NCBI GenBank assembly: GCA_938008165.1
Contig: CALLLP010000009.1
Location: 49,537 to 113,536, forward strand
Source of the DNA: an uncultured Neomegalonema sp.
GTDB lineage: Bacteria; Pseudomonadota; Alphaproteobacteria; Rhodobacterales; Rhodobacteraceae
Length of the DNA stretch: 64,000 bases
Direction of reading: 5' to 3'
The notes under the pieces are model-generated. The model ran no database searches. It saw only the letters and a list, made by a program, of their open reading frames with translations, and was not told the DNA's origin. Position 1 is the stretch's first letter, and each line of letters begins with the position of its first letter. Positions 50,295-60,218 of this stretch are shown here, piece after piece. The position numbers and the translations under genes are program-made.

Positions 50295-52391
50295 ATGCCC
50301 TTGCACGCCCCCTACCGCCTTGCCGTCGATATTGGTGGCACCTTCACGGATATCGCGATTGCCGATGGCGATGGCGTCATCCGTGCGACGGCGAAGACAC
50401 CGACGACCCCCGCCGACCCGACCGAAGGCGCCATAACCGGCACCGGGATCGTTCTGGATCAATTGGGCATCGGCATCGGGGCAATCGGGGCGTTCGTCCA
50501 TGGAACAACGCTGGCGACAAATGCGCTGATCGAGCGGCGCGGGGCGGTGGTCGCCGGTATCACGACCGAAGGCTTCCGGGACATCCTCGAAATCGCCTAT
50601 GAACGGCGGTACAGCCAATACGATATCATGATCGACAAGCCGGACCTGATCGTCCCCCGCTCCCGATGCTTTACGGTGGCGGAGCGGATGACCGTTCACG
50701 GCGATTGTCTGACGCCTCTGGATGAAACCGCCATCGATGGCCTGATGGCCGAACTGGATGCCTGCGGTGCGCAGGCGGTGGCGATCTGCCTGCTGCATGC
50801 CTATGCAAACCCGGCCCATGAACGGCGTCTACGCGATCTGATGGTTGCGCGGAGGCCGGGATTATTCGTTTCGCTCTCATCGGATGTCAGCCCGGAAGCG
50901 CGGGAATTCGAGCGGCTCTGCACGACCGTCGCCAATGCCTATATCCAGCCGCTGATGGCGACCTATCTGGCGCGGTTCGCGCAGACCTTTGCGGCGCAGG
51001 GCCTGCGATGCCCGATCCTGATGATGACCTCCGGCGGGGGGATGACCACCATCGAGACGGCGCAGCGCCTGCCGATCCGGCTGGTCGAGAGCGGCCCTTC
51101 GGGCGGCGCTGTTCTGGCCGCCAGAGTGGCCGAACGATGCGGGCTTGAGCGTGTCTTGTCCTTCGATATCGGCGGTACGACGGCAAAGCTGTGCCTGATC
51201 GACGATTACACTCCGCAAACCTCGCGCAATTTCGAAATCGCGCGGGCGGCGCGGTTCATCAAGGGCAGCGGCATGCCGGTGCGCATTCCGGTGGTGGAAA
51301 TGATCGAGATCGGGGCCGGGGGTGGCTCGATCGCATCGGTCGACACGCTGGGACGCCTCGCCGTTGGCCCGCGCAGTGCGGGGTCGGAACCCGGCCCTGC
51401 GGCCTTTGGACGAGGGGGACAGGACGCCACCGTTACCGATGCGGATGTCACCCTTGGCTATATCGATCCCGACCGATTTGCCGAAGGGCGGCTATGGATC
51501 GATGCCGATGCGGCCAAGGGCGCGCTGACCCGTGCGATCGGGGAGGTGTTGGGAGTGTCGGCGCCGCAGGCCGCGCGTGGGGTCAGTCAAATCGTCGATG
51601 AGAGCATGGCCAGCGCCGGACGGATGCATGCGGTCGAATCGGGCAAAGACCTCGGCGGCCGCACGATGATCGCTTTTGGCGGCAATGGGCCGCTGCATGC
51701 GACGCGGGTTGCGCGGCGGGCCGGGATCGGGCGTATTCTGATACCCCGCGATCCCGGTGTCGGATCGGCGGTCGGATTTCTCGATGCGCCGGTATCGTTC
51801 GAGCTTGTGCGCAGCCGATATACCCGCCTCGACACGCTCGATCTGGTCCCGCTCAATGCCCTGCTCGACGCGATGGAGGCGGACGCGACGAAGGTTGTGC
51901 GCAGCGGCGCGCCGGAGGGCGCGTTGATCGTCCAGCGCACGGCCTTCATGCGGTATCACGGGCAAGGCCACGAGATCGAGATCACGCTCCCGAACCGGGC
52001 CTTGACAGAACAGGACAAGGCAGCGTTGCAGGACGCGTTCGAGCATGCCTATGGCGCGCAATTCTCGCGTCCGGTTCCCGGCATGAGCATCGAGATCCTG
52101 AACTGGTCGGTTCTGGTATCGACCCGCCCCAAACCCGTTGCCGGGCCGGAACCGCCCTGCATTTCCCGGTCGATCCAGCCGGGCGAGAGACGGCGGATTC
52201 GGTGCGATGTGACCGGCGAGCCTGTCGATGCCGGGGTCTTCTTCCGAGCCGATCTTCGCCCCGGCGATCACGTTTCAGGCCCGGCCCTGATCGTCGAGCC
52301 GCAGACCACGACGCTGGTTAGCGCGGATTTCGGGCTATCGGTCGATGGGTATCGAAATCTGGTTCTGACCCGAAGGGAGGGGCACGCATGA
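50295..52391 (+). CDS. hyuA: Hydantoinase/oxoprolinase family protein, subunit A (HyuA-like)
   Basis: YRLAVDIGGTFTDIAIADGDG; LGIGAIGAFVHGTTLATNALIERRGA; SFDIGGTTAKLCLID; GGRTMIAFGGNGPLHATRVARRAGI. Confidence 0.93.
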   Translation: MPLHAPYRLAVDIGGTFTDIAIADGDGVIRATAKTPTTPADPTEGAITGTGIVLDQLGIGIGAIGAFVHGTTLATNALIERRGAVVAGITTEGFRDILEIAYERRYSQYDIMIDKPDLIVPRSRCFTVAERMTVHGDCLTPLDETAIDGLMAELDACGAQAVAICLLHAYANPAHERRLRDLMVARRPGLFVSLSSDVSPEAREFERLCTTVANAYIQPLMATYLARFAQTFAAQGLRCPILMMTSGGGMTTIETAQRLPIRLVESGPSGGAVLAARVAERCGLERVLSFDIGGTTAKLCLIDDYTPQTSRNFEIARAARFIKGSGMPVRIPVVEMIEIGAGGGSIASVDTLGRLAVGPRSAGSEPGPAAFGRGGQDATVTDADVTLGYIDPDRFAEGRLWIDADAAKGALTRAIGEVLGVSAPQAARGVSQIVDESMASAGRMHAVESGKDLGGRTMIAFGGNGPLHATRVARRAGIGRILIPRDPGVGSAVGFLDAPVSFELVRSRYTRLDTLDLVPLNALLDAMEADATKVVRSGAPEGALIVQRTAFMRYHGQGHEIEITLPNRALTEQDKAALQDAFEHAYGAQFSRPVPGMSIEILNWSVLVSTRPKPVAGPEPPCISRSIQPGERRRIRCDVTGEPVDAGVFFRADLRPGDHVSGPALIVEPQTTTLVSADFGLSVDGYRNLVLTRREGHA

Positions 52392-54031
52392 TCCACGATG
52401 TCACGACGATGCAGGTCATGTGGAACCGCCTGTTATCGGTGGTGGAGGAGCAGGGACAGGCCCTGATCCGGGCCGCTTTCAGCCCCATCGTCCGGGAATG
52501 CGGCGATATTTCCGCCGGTATCTTCGATCTGAAAGGCCGGATGCTCGCGCAGGCCGTCACCGGCACGCCGGGGCATATCAACACCATGGCCGAAGCGGTC
52601 AAAACCCTGCTGACGCTGTTTCCGGTGCAGGAAATGCAGCCGGGCGATATCTATGTCACCAACGATCCGTGGATCGCCTCAGGGCATCTGAACGATTTTC
52701 TGCTCTTGATGCCGGTCTGGTACGAGGGGCGCGTGGTCGGCTTCACCTCCTGCACCTCGCATCTCGTCGATCTCGGCGGCAAGGGCATGGGACCGGAAGG
52801 CACCGATATTTTCGACGAGGGGTTGCGGATACCGCCCTGCAAACTGGTCGAGGCGGGCAGGATCAATGCATTATTGCTGAATATCGTGAAGGCAAACTCA
52901 CGCGAGCCGATTGCCAATGAAGGCGATATCTATGCCCTGATCGCCTGTTGCGAAACCGGCCATACGCGGCTGTCGGGAATGATGGCGGAGTTCGGTCTCG
53001 ATCATCTCGATTCCCTCGCGGATCATATCATCGAGACATCCCGGCGCGGCACATTGGCGGCGATTGCCGAGGTGCCGAAGGGGGTCTACCGCAATACGCT
53101 CACCGTCGATGGCTATGAAGCCGATATCGAGCTTGTCGGGACGCTGACGGTCGAGGCCGAGGGGATCACGCTCGATTTCGCGGGCACGTCGGGTTGCTCG
53201 CGCTATGGCATCAATGTGCCGCTGAACTACGCAACGGCCTATTCCGTCTTTGCGATGCGCTGCATCATCGGATCGGAGATCCCCAATAATGCCGGGTCGC
53301 TGGACCCGTTTCGGGTAACCGGTCCCAAAGGCTGTATCCTCAATGCCGAGGCACCCGCCCCCGTGGCGATGCGCCATACGCTGGGGCAGATGACCCCCGA
53401 TCTGGTATTCGGGTGCTTGCATCAGGCCCTGCCGGACCGTGTACCGGCGGAGGGCGCATCGGCGATGTACGACTTGCCCCTGCGCAGCGCACCGGAGGTC
53501 GCCCGCGACGGCGGCGAAACCTTCGCCATCGAATTCGTCCATAATGGCGGAACGGGCGCGCGCCCCGCCAAGGACGGATTATCGGCAACGGCCTATCCCA
53601 GCGGCGTGCTCGGTTCTCAGGTCGAAATCAGCGAAAGCGTCGCGCCGGTCCTCATCAAGCGGCGGGAACTGCGCCCCGACAGCGGCGGCGCGGGCCGTAT
53701 GCGGGGCGGTCTGGGTCAGCGGATCGACGTTCAAGCGGCAAACGGCAATCCGTTCGTGCTGTTCCTGTCGGTCGAGCGCGTCAAGCATCCCGCACAGGGG
53801 CGCGCGGGCGGTCTGTCGGGGATGCCGGGGCGCATTCGCATCGATGACGGTCCCGATCTGCCCAGCAAGGGCGAAATACGGATCGAGGCGGGGCAAACGC
53901 TGATTTTCGAAACCCCCGGCGGCGGCGGCTTTGGTCCGCCAACGGACCGCGCACGAGACGCGGTTGCCCGCGATATCGGGGACGGTATCGTCAGTGTCGA
54001 TGCCGCGCGGAAAGACTACGGATGGACATAA
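52388..54031 (+). CDS. hyuB: Hydantoinase B/oxoprolinase family protein (HyuB-like)
   Basis: MQVMWNRLLSVVEEQGQALIRAAFSPIVRECGDISAGIFD; GDIYVTNDPWIASGHLNDFLLLMPVW; GGGGFGPPTDR; overlaps hyuA stop. Confidence 0.93.
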   Translation: MIHDVTTMQVMWNRLLSVVEEQGQALIRAAFSPIVRECGDISAGIFDLKGRMLAQAVTGTPGHINTMAEAVKTLLTLFPVQEMQPGDIYVTNDPWIASGHLNDFLLLMPVWYEGRVVGFTSCTSHLVDLGGKGMGPEGTDIFDEGLRIPPCKLVEAGRINALLLNIVKANSREPIANEGDIYALIACCETGHTRLSGMMAEFGLDHLDSLADHIIETSRRGTLAAIAEVPKGVYRNTLTVDGYEADIELVGTLTVEAEGITLDFAGTSGCSRYGINVPLNYATAYSVFAMRCIIGSEIPNNAGSLDPFRVTGPKGCILNAEAPAPVAMRHTLGQMTPDLVFGCLHQALPDRVPAEGASAMYDLPLRSAPEVARDGGETFAIEFVHNGGTGARPAKDGLSATAYPSGVLGSQVEISESVAPVLIKRRELRPDSGGAGRMRGGLGQRIDVQAANGNPFVLFLSVERVKHPAQGRAGGLSGMPGRIRIDDGPDLPSKGEIRIEAGQTLIFETPGGGGFGPPTDRARDAVARDIGDGIVSVDAARKDYGWT

Positions 54032-55098
54032 AGATGACGCCTGTTCCCCATATCGCCGCCCTCGCGCCTTATGCCCTCGCCGATCTTGCGCCGGAGCTGA
54101 CCTCGCTGGCACAAAACGAAAGCCTGCGCCCCCCCAGCCCCGATGCGCTGACGGCGGCCCAACGCGCCTTGGCCGACGCGCATCTCTACCCCGACCCGGA
54201 CTGGATCGATCTCCGCGCGGCATTGGCCTGTATTCATGAGGTTTCCGCCGATGCGATCCTCTGCGGGGCGGGGTCGATGGAGTTGATCGGCGCGCTGGCA
54301 TCGGCCTATCTATCCGCCGGGGATCGGATGCTGACATCCGATCTGGCCTATCTCTATTTCCGCACGGCGACGCAACGATCGGGGGCCGCGTTCGATCTTG
54401 CGCCGGAATCGGGTTTCACGGTCGATCCTGACGCCCTGATTGCCGCCTTGCGCCCCGAAACGAAGATCGTCTTCGTCGCCAATCCCGGCAACCCCACCGG
54501 CACCCGTATCGGACGTGACGCACTGGCGCGCCTGCGCGCCGCCCTGCCCGGCGCGGTGATGCTGGTGATCGACGAAGCCTATGGCGAGTTTGCCGATGGT
54601 CTCGACGAGGGGACGTTCGATCTCGTCGCCGCCGGAAACACGGTCGTGCTGCGAACGTTTTCCAAAGCCTATGGTTGCGCGGGATTGCGGGTTGGCTGGG
54701 GCGTTTTTCCCCCCGCTATCATCGGACAGATGCGCAAGATCCTGAACCCGAATAATGTCAGTACCGTCTCGCAAGCCGCCGCCGCCGCCGCGACGCGCGA
54801 TCAGGCCTATATGCGCGATACAGTGCGCCAAACCGCCGATATCCGCGACCGCTTTGCCAACAGGATGCGCGCCATCGGCCTTGATGTGCCCGATAGTCAT
54901 ACGAATTTCGTCATCCTCGCCTTCGCATCGCCCGAACAGGCACAGGCAGCAGATGCCGCCCTGCGCGCCCAAGGAATCGCAATGCGCGGCATGGGAGGCT
55001 ATGGATTGGCCCATTGCCTGCGCGCGACAATCGCACAGGAGCGGACAATGCAACGGGCCGCCCAATGCCTCGAACGGTTTATCGGAGAACAGCCATGA
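54022..55098 (+). CDS. Class I/II PLP aminotransferase (histidinol-phosphate aminotransferase-like)
   Basis: VANPGNPTGTRIGRDALARL; VIDEAYGEFAD; VVLRTFSKAYGCAGLRVGWG. Confidence 0.9.
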   Translation: MDIKMTPVPHIAALAPYALADLAPELTSLAQNESLRPPSPDALTAAQRALADAHLYPDPDWIDLRAALACIHEVSADAILCGAGSMELIGALASAYLSAGDRMLTSDLAYLYFRTATQRSGAAFDLAPESGFTVDPDALIAALRPETKIVFVANPGNPTGTRIGRDALARLRAALPGAVMLVIDEAYGEFADGLDEGTFDLVAAGNTVVLRTFSKAYGCAGLRVGWGVFPPAIIGQMRKILNPNNVSTVSQAAAAAATRDQAYMRDTVRQTADIRDRFANRMRAIGLDVPDSHTNFVILAFASPEQAQAADAALRAQGIAMRGMGGYGLAHCLRATIAQERTMQRAAQCLERFIGEQP

Positions 55099-55844
55099 CA
55101 CCCCCGAACCGGGGCAGCGCGCGAATCGGGCTGCTTGTGCCCTTCACGAATACCAATCTGGAGCCGGATATTGCCCTGCTCGCGCCGGTGGGTGTGTCGA
55201 TCCATGCGGCCCGGCTGGGGGGGTATGATATCGATGAAATCCCCGATGCCGATCAGATGGCAGGCCTCGGCGCATCCGATATCGACGAGCCGTTGCGCCT
55301 GCTCAATGGGGTGCGGCCCGATGTGATCTTGTATGGATGCACGTCGGCGACGCTGTCGCATGGCGTTGCCTTCGACCGGGATCTAAGCGCGAAAGTCTCA
55401 GCCATCGGCGGCGCGAAGACGGTCACGGCGGCGGGGGCGCTGGTCGCGGCCCTCACGATCCTGAGCGTGAAGAAGATCGCCTTTGCCTCCCCTTATGTCG
55501 CCTCGCTGAATGACCGGGCCATCGCGTTTCTGGCCGATAGCGGGTTCGAGACCGTCTCGCGGGCCGATTATCCCGTTGCACTGGATAATTACGGGCAAGG
55601 GCAGCTATCACCCGATGCGGTTTTCGATCTTGGGATGCGCGCGGATTGCGACGCGGCGCAGGCCCTCGTCCTCTCCTGCACCGATATGCGAAGCGTGGAG
55701 ACAATCGCGCGGCTGGAAACAGCGATTGGCAAGCCGGTCGTTACATCGAATCAGGCGATGATGCGCGTGGCGCTGAACCACCTTGGGCTGGAATGCCCCG
55801 ATGCCGGTTTCGGTTGCCTTCTATCCGATAAAGGCCCCTCATGA
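55095..55844 (+). CDS. Asp/Glu racemase superfamily protein (maleate isomerase/arylmalonate decarboxylase-like)
   Basis: Paired Cys motifs ILYGCTSATLSHG and LVLSCTDMRSVETIARLE; start ATG 55095. Confidence 0.85.
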   Translation: MTPPNRGSARIGLLVPFTNTNLEPDIALLAPVGVSIHAARLGGYDIDEIPDADQMAGLGASDIDEPLRLLNGVRPDVILYGCTSATLSHGVAFDRDLSAKVSAIGGAKTVTAAGALVAALTILSVKKIAFASPYVASLNDRAIAFLADSGFETVSRADYPVALDNYGQGQLSPDAVFDLGMRADCDAAQALVLSCTDMRSVETIARLETAIGKPVVTSNQAMMRVALNHLGLECPDAGFGCLLSDKGPS

Positions 55845-55982
55845 ATCGCAGCAGGCGCTATTATCCCGCCGAGCGCCCTGTTTTTATTCTGGCGCAATGT
55901 CCGAGCCGGAAAGCTTATCAGCATTCCCCGATATTGCTCTAGCCGCCAATTTGGACGCCCTTACCAGAGGAGATCCGACCCC

Positions 55983-57158
55983 ATGGCCCCTCCCTTCTCC
56001 CGCGAGGAATATGCCGACCGGCTGAGGCGCGTTCGCCGCGCGATGGAACAGCATGGACACGATGCTCTCGTGATCGGCGACCCGTCGAATATCAACTGGC
56101 TGACCGGCTATGACGCGTGGTCCTTCTATACGCCGCAGATCATGGTCGTCGGCCTCGATCTGCCACCCACATGGCTGGGGCGAGAGATGGATGCAGGCGC
56201 GGCGGATTTCACCACCTATCTGCCCGCCGAACAGGTCGTTCCCTTCCCCGAAACGCTGGTACAGCGCAAAGACGCGCACCCGGCGCAGTTTATGGGCGAC
56301 TGGATGGCGGGACAGGGATTGGACGGCAAGCGCATCGCCTATGAAAGCGATGTCTACTACCTGACCCCCGCCGCCGTGGAGCACCTCAAGGCAAAGCTGC
56401 CGAACAGCCGGTGGGCGGATTGTGGCAAGCTGACAAACTGGTGCCGCCTGACCAAGAGCGCCGCGGAAATCGAGATGATGCGACAGGCGGCGGCCATCGC
56501 CGCCCGGACGATGCAAACCGCCTATGACGGCATAGGCCCCGGTGTGCGGCAATGCGATCTGATGGCCGATGTGACCGCCGCAATGATCCGGGGAACACCG
56601 GAATTCGGGGGCGACATGACGGCTATTCATCCGCTGGTTCTGGCCGGAGAAGCGGCCTCGACCGCCCATCCGATCTGGACCGATGCACCCTTTCAGCGGG
56701 ATCAGACCATCGCATTCGAACTCGGCGGATGCCGCAAACGCTATAATGTCGGGCTGGCGCGCACGGTTCATCTGGGCAAGCCGAACGACACCCTGATGAC
56801 GACCGCGCGGGCCGTTGGCGAAGGGATGGAGGCTTTGCTCGATACCATGAAGGCGGGCGCCCTGTGCTGCGATGTCCATGCCGCATGGCAGGGGGTGCTG
56901 GATCGCTATGGTCTCGAAAAGAAAAGCCGGATCGGCTATTCCATCGGGGTTGGCTATGCCCCCGATTGGGGCGAGCACACGATCAGCTTTCGCCCCGGCG
57001 ACGCGACGCCCCTGCCCGAAAACGCGGTGGTCCACATCATCCTCGGCATGTGGATGGACGGCTGGGGCATGGAGTTGAGCGAAACGATCCATATCCGCGA
57101 AACCGACGCCGTTTGCCTGACGCAGTTTCCGCGCGATGTGCATATCATCGATGCCTGA
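55983..57158 (+). CDS. M24 family metallopeptidase (Xaa-Pro peptidase/creatinase-like)
   Basis: N-terminal creatinase domain (ALVIGDPSNINWLTGYDAWSFYTPQ) and M24 C-terminal domain. Confidence 0.9.
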   Translation: MAPPFSREEYADRLRRVRRAMEQHGHDALVIGDPSNINWLTGYDAWSFYTPQIMVVGLDLPPTWLGREMDAGAADFTTYLPAEQVVPFPETLVQRKDAHPAQFMGDWMAGQGLDGKRIAYESDVYYLTPAAVEHLKAKLPNSRWADCGKLTNWCRLTKSAAEIEMMRQAAAIAARTMQTAYDGIGPGVRQCDLMADVTAAMIRGTPEFGGDMTAIHPLVLAGEAASTAHPIWTDAPFQRDQTIAFELGGCRKRYNVGLARTVHLGKPNDTLMTTARAVGEGMEALLDTMKAGALCCDVHAAWQGVLDRYGLEKKSRIGYSIGVGYAPDWGEHTISFRPGDATPLPENAVVHIILGMWMDGWGMELSETIHIRETDAVCLTQFPRDVHIIDA

Positions 57159-57234
57159 ACGGCAATCCCCATTCCCTCGGACATCGGATATGACGCAGGG
57201 GATCGGGGCGCGCGAAGCCGGACGAGGACCAATC

Positions 57235-58434
57235 ATGACAATCGAGGAGGCGCGTATCATGCCGATCCACCCCCCGACCCGCGGCTTCGATACCGCCGAA
57301 TTCGAAACCCGCACCCGCAAGGCGCAGGCCTTGATGGCCGCGCAGGGATTGGCCGGGCTTTTGCTGATGAGCGAGCCGGAGCTGCGCTATTTTACCGGGT
57401 TCCAGACATTGTTCTGGCAAAGCCCCACGCGCCCGTGGTTCATTTTCGTTCCGGCGACCGGCAAGCCCATCGCCATCATTCCGGCGATCGGCGCGGCCCT
57501 CATGCGCCAAAGCTGGATCGACGATATTCGTACATGGAGCGCGCCTGCCCCACAGGACGATGGCATCGGCCTCTTGACCGACCTGCTGTCGCCACTGGCC
57601 CGGACGGGCGAAACCATCGGGGTAATGAAGGGGCACGAAACCCATTTGCGCATGCCGCTGGGCGATTGGGAGCGGCTGGTGGCCGCGCTGCCGGGATTGC
57701 GAATCGCCGATGCAACCGGATTGGTTCAGGGGTTGCGCATGGTCAAATCCCCCGCCGAGATCGAAAAGCTGGCCCATATCTGCGCCATCGGTTCCGCCAC
57801 CTTCGCCGCCGTGCCGAATTTTGCCCATCAAGGGCAACCGCTGGATCGGGTCTTTCGCGAATTCCGCCGTGCGGCCATCGGGGCGGGAGCCGATGATGCC
57901 CCCTATGTGGTGGGGGGCGCAGGGCCGGGGGGCTATGCGGATGTGATCTCGCCGCCGACGGCCAGACCCCTCGCAGCGGGTGATGTGCTGATGCTCGACA
58001 CAGGATGCACTTGGGACGGCTATTTCTGCGATTTCGACCGAAACTGGGCCATAGGGCACGCGGATGACACGGCCCGGCGCGCGCATGACGTGCTCTGGCG
58101 CGCCACCGAAGCGGGGATCGAGGCGGCCCGACCCGGCCAGACCTGCCGCGATCTCTTCGAGGCGATGGCGGCGGTGATCCGCGAAATGGATGCCTCCGGC
58201 GGCGATATCGGGCGGCTGGGGCATGGCTTGGGCATGCAACTGACCGAACAGCCCAGCCATGCAGCCTTTGACACCACCGAATTGACGGAAAACATGGTCC
58301 TGACCCTCGAACCGTCGGTCTCCTACGGCGATGGCCTGATGATGGTGCAGGAGGAGAATATCGTCATCCGCAGCGGCGGGGCCATCCTGCTGACCACCCG
58401 CGCACCCGCCGACCTGCCGGTGATTGCGCCATAA
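57235..58434 (+). CDS. M24 family metallopeptidase (second, tandem)
   Basis: LLLMSEPELRYFTGFQTLFWQSPTRPWF; MLDTGCTWDGYFCDFDRNWAIG; GHGLGMQLTEQPSH; start uncertain (57235 or 57259). Confidence 0.9.
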   Translation: MTIEEARIMPIHPPTRGFDTAEFETRTRKAQALMAAQGLAGLLLMSEPELRYFTGFQTLFWQSPTRPWFIFVPATGKPIAIIPAIGAALMRQSWIDDIRTWSAPAPQDDGIGLLTDLLSPLARTGETIGVMKGHETHLRMPLGDWERLVAALPGLRIADATGLVQGLRMVKSPAEIEKLAHICAIGSATFAAVPNFAHQGQPLDRVFREFRRAAIGAGADDAPYVVGGAGPGGYADVISPPTARPLAAGDVLMLDTGCTWDGYFCDFDRNWAIGHADDTARRAHDVLWRATEAGIEAARPGQTCRDLFEAMAAVIREMDASGGDIGRLGHGLGMQLTEQPSHAAFDTTELTENMVLTLEPSVSYGDGLMMVQEENIVIRSGGAILLTTRAPADLPVIAP

Positions 58435-58520
58435 CGCGCCTTCATCGTTTCACGACAGAGTTCGGGCGGATATGCTGAACCCGCCGATCGACCCCCGTAA
58501 CCGCCTGACCGGAGCACCCG

Positions 58521-59555
58521 ATGCGCATCATTCCCAACCCATATCGCGGCAAGGGCCTCGACCATCCCGCCCTCGCCGACCTGCCCTTTCCCGCCGATGA
58601 TGCCGCACGGGGGCAGGCGCTGATTGCGCGCTGTCCGAGGGCGGGGACGACGCCCCTGACCGCCGCCCCCGCCTTGGCGGCAGAAATCGGGGTCGGGGAG
58701 CTGTGGATCAAGGATGAAAGCACACGCATGGGGCTGGGCAGTTTCAAGGCCCTTGGCGCGGCCCATGTCATCGCCCGCGATGCCGAGGCGGGGCAAGCGG
58801 CGGGGCGCGTCTATGTCGCCGCCACCGCCGGAAATCACGGCCTGTCCGTCGCCGCCGGAGCCGCTGCCTTCGGTGCCACCGCCCGCATCTTCATCGCCGA
58901 GACCGTGCCCGAAAGCTTTGCCGAGCGCCTGCGGGAACTGGGCGCGGAGGTGATGCGTGCCGGGGCGGTCTACGAAGACAGCCTCGCCGCCGCAATGGAA
59001 GCCGCAAAAGCCCCCGGCGCGGAACTGTTATCCGACACATCCTGGGGAGAGTATATCGAGCGCCCCCATGTCCTGATGGAAGGATACCTGATCTTCATGG
59101 CCGAAGTCGGAGAGCAGATCGACCAGCCGCCCACCCATATCTTCTTGCAAGCGGGGGTCGGGGGTCTGGCCTGTGCCGGGGCCGCATGGGCGAGGGCGGC
59201 ATGGGGGGACACGCCGGTCATCACGATTGTCGAGCCGGAAGCCGCCCCCGCGCTGATCGCCTCCATCGAAGCGGGCGGGCCGGTCGTGACGACGGGACCA
59301 GCATCCTCCATGGGGCGGCTCGATTGCAAGGAGCCATCCTATATCGCGCTCAAGGGCCTCGCACGGGATGCGGATTTCTTCGTCACTCTGAGCGAGAACG
59401 AGGCGGCAGCGGGCCTCGCGCGGGTCGAAAAGGCAGGCTTTCCCTCCACCACTTCGGGCGCGGCGGGGATCATCGCCTTGCTCGAAGCGGCGGGCGCGAT
59501 ACCGGGTCTCGATGCCGATGCACGGGTTCTGACCATCCTGAGCGAAGGGCCGTAA
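58521..59555 (+). CDS. PLP-dependent diaminopropionate ammonia-lyase-like protein
   Basis: LWIKDESTRMGLGSFKALGAAHVI; ATAGNHGLSVAAGAAAFGATARIFI; QAGVGGLACAGAAW. Confidence 0.88.
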   Translation: MRIIPNPYRGKGLDHPALADLPFPADDAARGQALIARCPRAGTTPLTAAPALAAEIGVGELWIKDESTRMGLGSFKALGAAHVIARDAEAGQAAGRVYVAATAGNHGLSVAAGAAAFGATARIFIAETVPESFAERLRELGAEVMRAGAVYEDSLAAAMEAAKAPGAELLSDTSWGEYIERPHVLMEGYLIFMAEVGEQIDQPPTHIFLQAGVGGLACAGAAWARAAWGDTPVITIVEPEAAPALIASIEAGGPVVTTGPASSMGRLDCKEPSYIALKGLARDADFFVTLSENEAAAGLARVEKAGFPSTTSGAAGIIALLEAAGAIPGLDADARVLTILSEGP

Positions 59556-59560
59556 GCGCG

Positions 59561-59599
59561 CCCCCTGCCCTCCCAGCAGCAGAGCAGCAGGGCAGGGGG
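59561..59599. terminator. Bidirectional hairpin between convergent genes
   Basis: Perfect 11-bp stem CCCCCTGCCCT / AGGGCAGGGGG, 17-nt loop. Confidence 0.6.
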
Positions 59600-59604
59600 A
59601 ATGC

Positions 59605-60207
59605 TCAGACCCCCGCCGGGTTCTCCACATCGCGCCCCAAAGCGGCGAGATCGGAATAGCGGTCACCTATGCGATGATGGGGCCGCCCACCCGTTGCCGC
59701 GCCCAGCGCCACGACCAGTTCATCATGGGCCGGGGCGTCATAGATCGAAAACTGTACTGTCAGGTAATGGGATCGCCGCCCCGTATCGTGCTTGTCCATC
59801 AGCGGGATCTGAATCTGCGTATTGGCCGGGCCGCGCGTATTGGTAAACCCTAGATAGCTTTTTGCGCCCACCGCCTCGCGGTAGAAATTGCCGAATTGCA
59901 GGGTATGGATCAGGGCAGAGGCATGCTCGATCTCGCAATCCGTGCCGGAAATACACGCCTTGCCATAGGCCTCGATCGCATCGCCCGATCCGGCCAGCGC
60001 GATCAGGCGGTCGGTCAGCATCTGCCCCAGCGGCGGGGCGAGACGACGGATATCGGGGTACAGGTCTTCCACATGGCCCTTGCCGTGCCATGGGTTTTTC
60101 ACCACCGCCGCCACGCCGATCATGCGCAGGGCCGGATCGGCGGCCTTTGCACCCTCGCGGTGAATATCCTCGTCGAAGGTGACGACCTTGCGCAATTCGG
60201 GTTCCAT
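59605..60207 (-). CDS. Amino acid synthesis family protein (DUF1185/AA_synth-like)
   Basis: ADPALRMIGVAAVVKNPWHGKGHVEDLYPDIRRLAPPLGQMLTDRLI typical of this family. Confidence 0.75.
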   Translation of the reverse strand: MEPELRKVVTFDEDIHREGAKAADPALRMIGVAAVVKNPWHGKGHVEDLYPDIRRLAPPLGQMLTDRLIALAGSGDAIEAYGKACISGTDCEIEHASALIHTLQFGNFYREAVGAKSYLGFTNTRGPANTQIQIPLMDKHDTGRRSHYLTVQFSIYDAPAHDELVVALGAATGGRPHHRIGDRYSDLAALGRDVENPAGV

Positions 60208-60218
60208 GGGGTTGCTCC

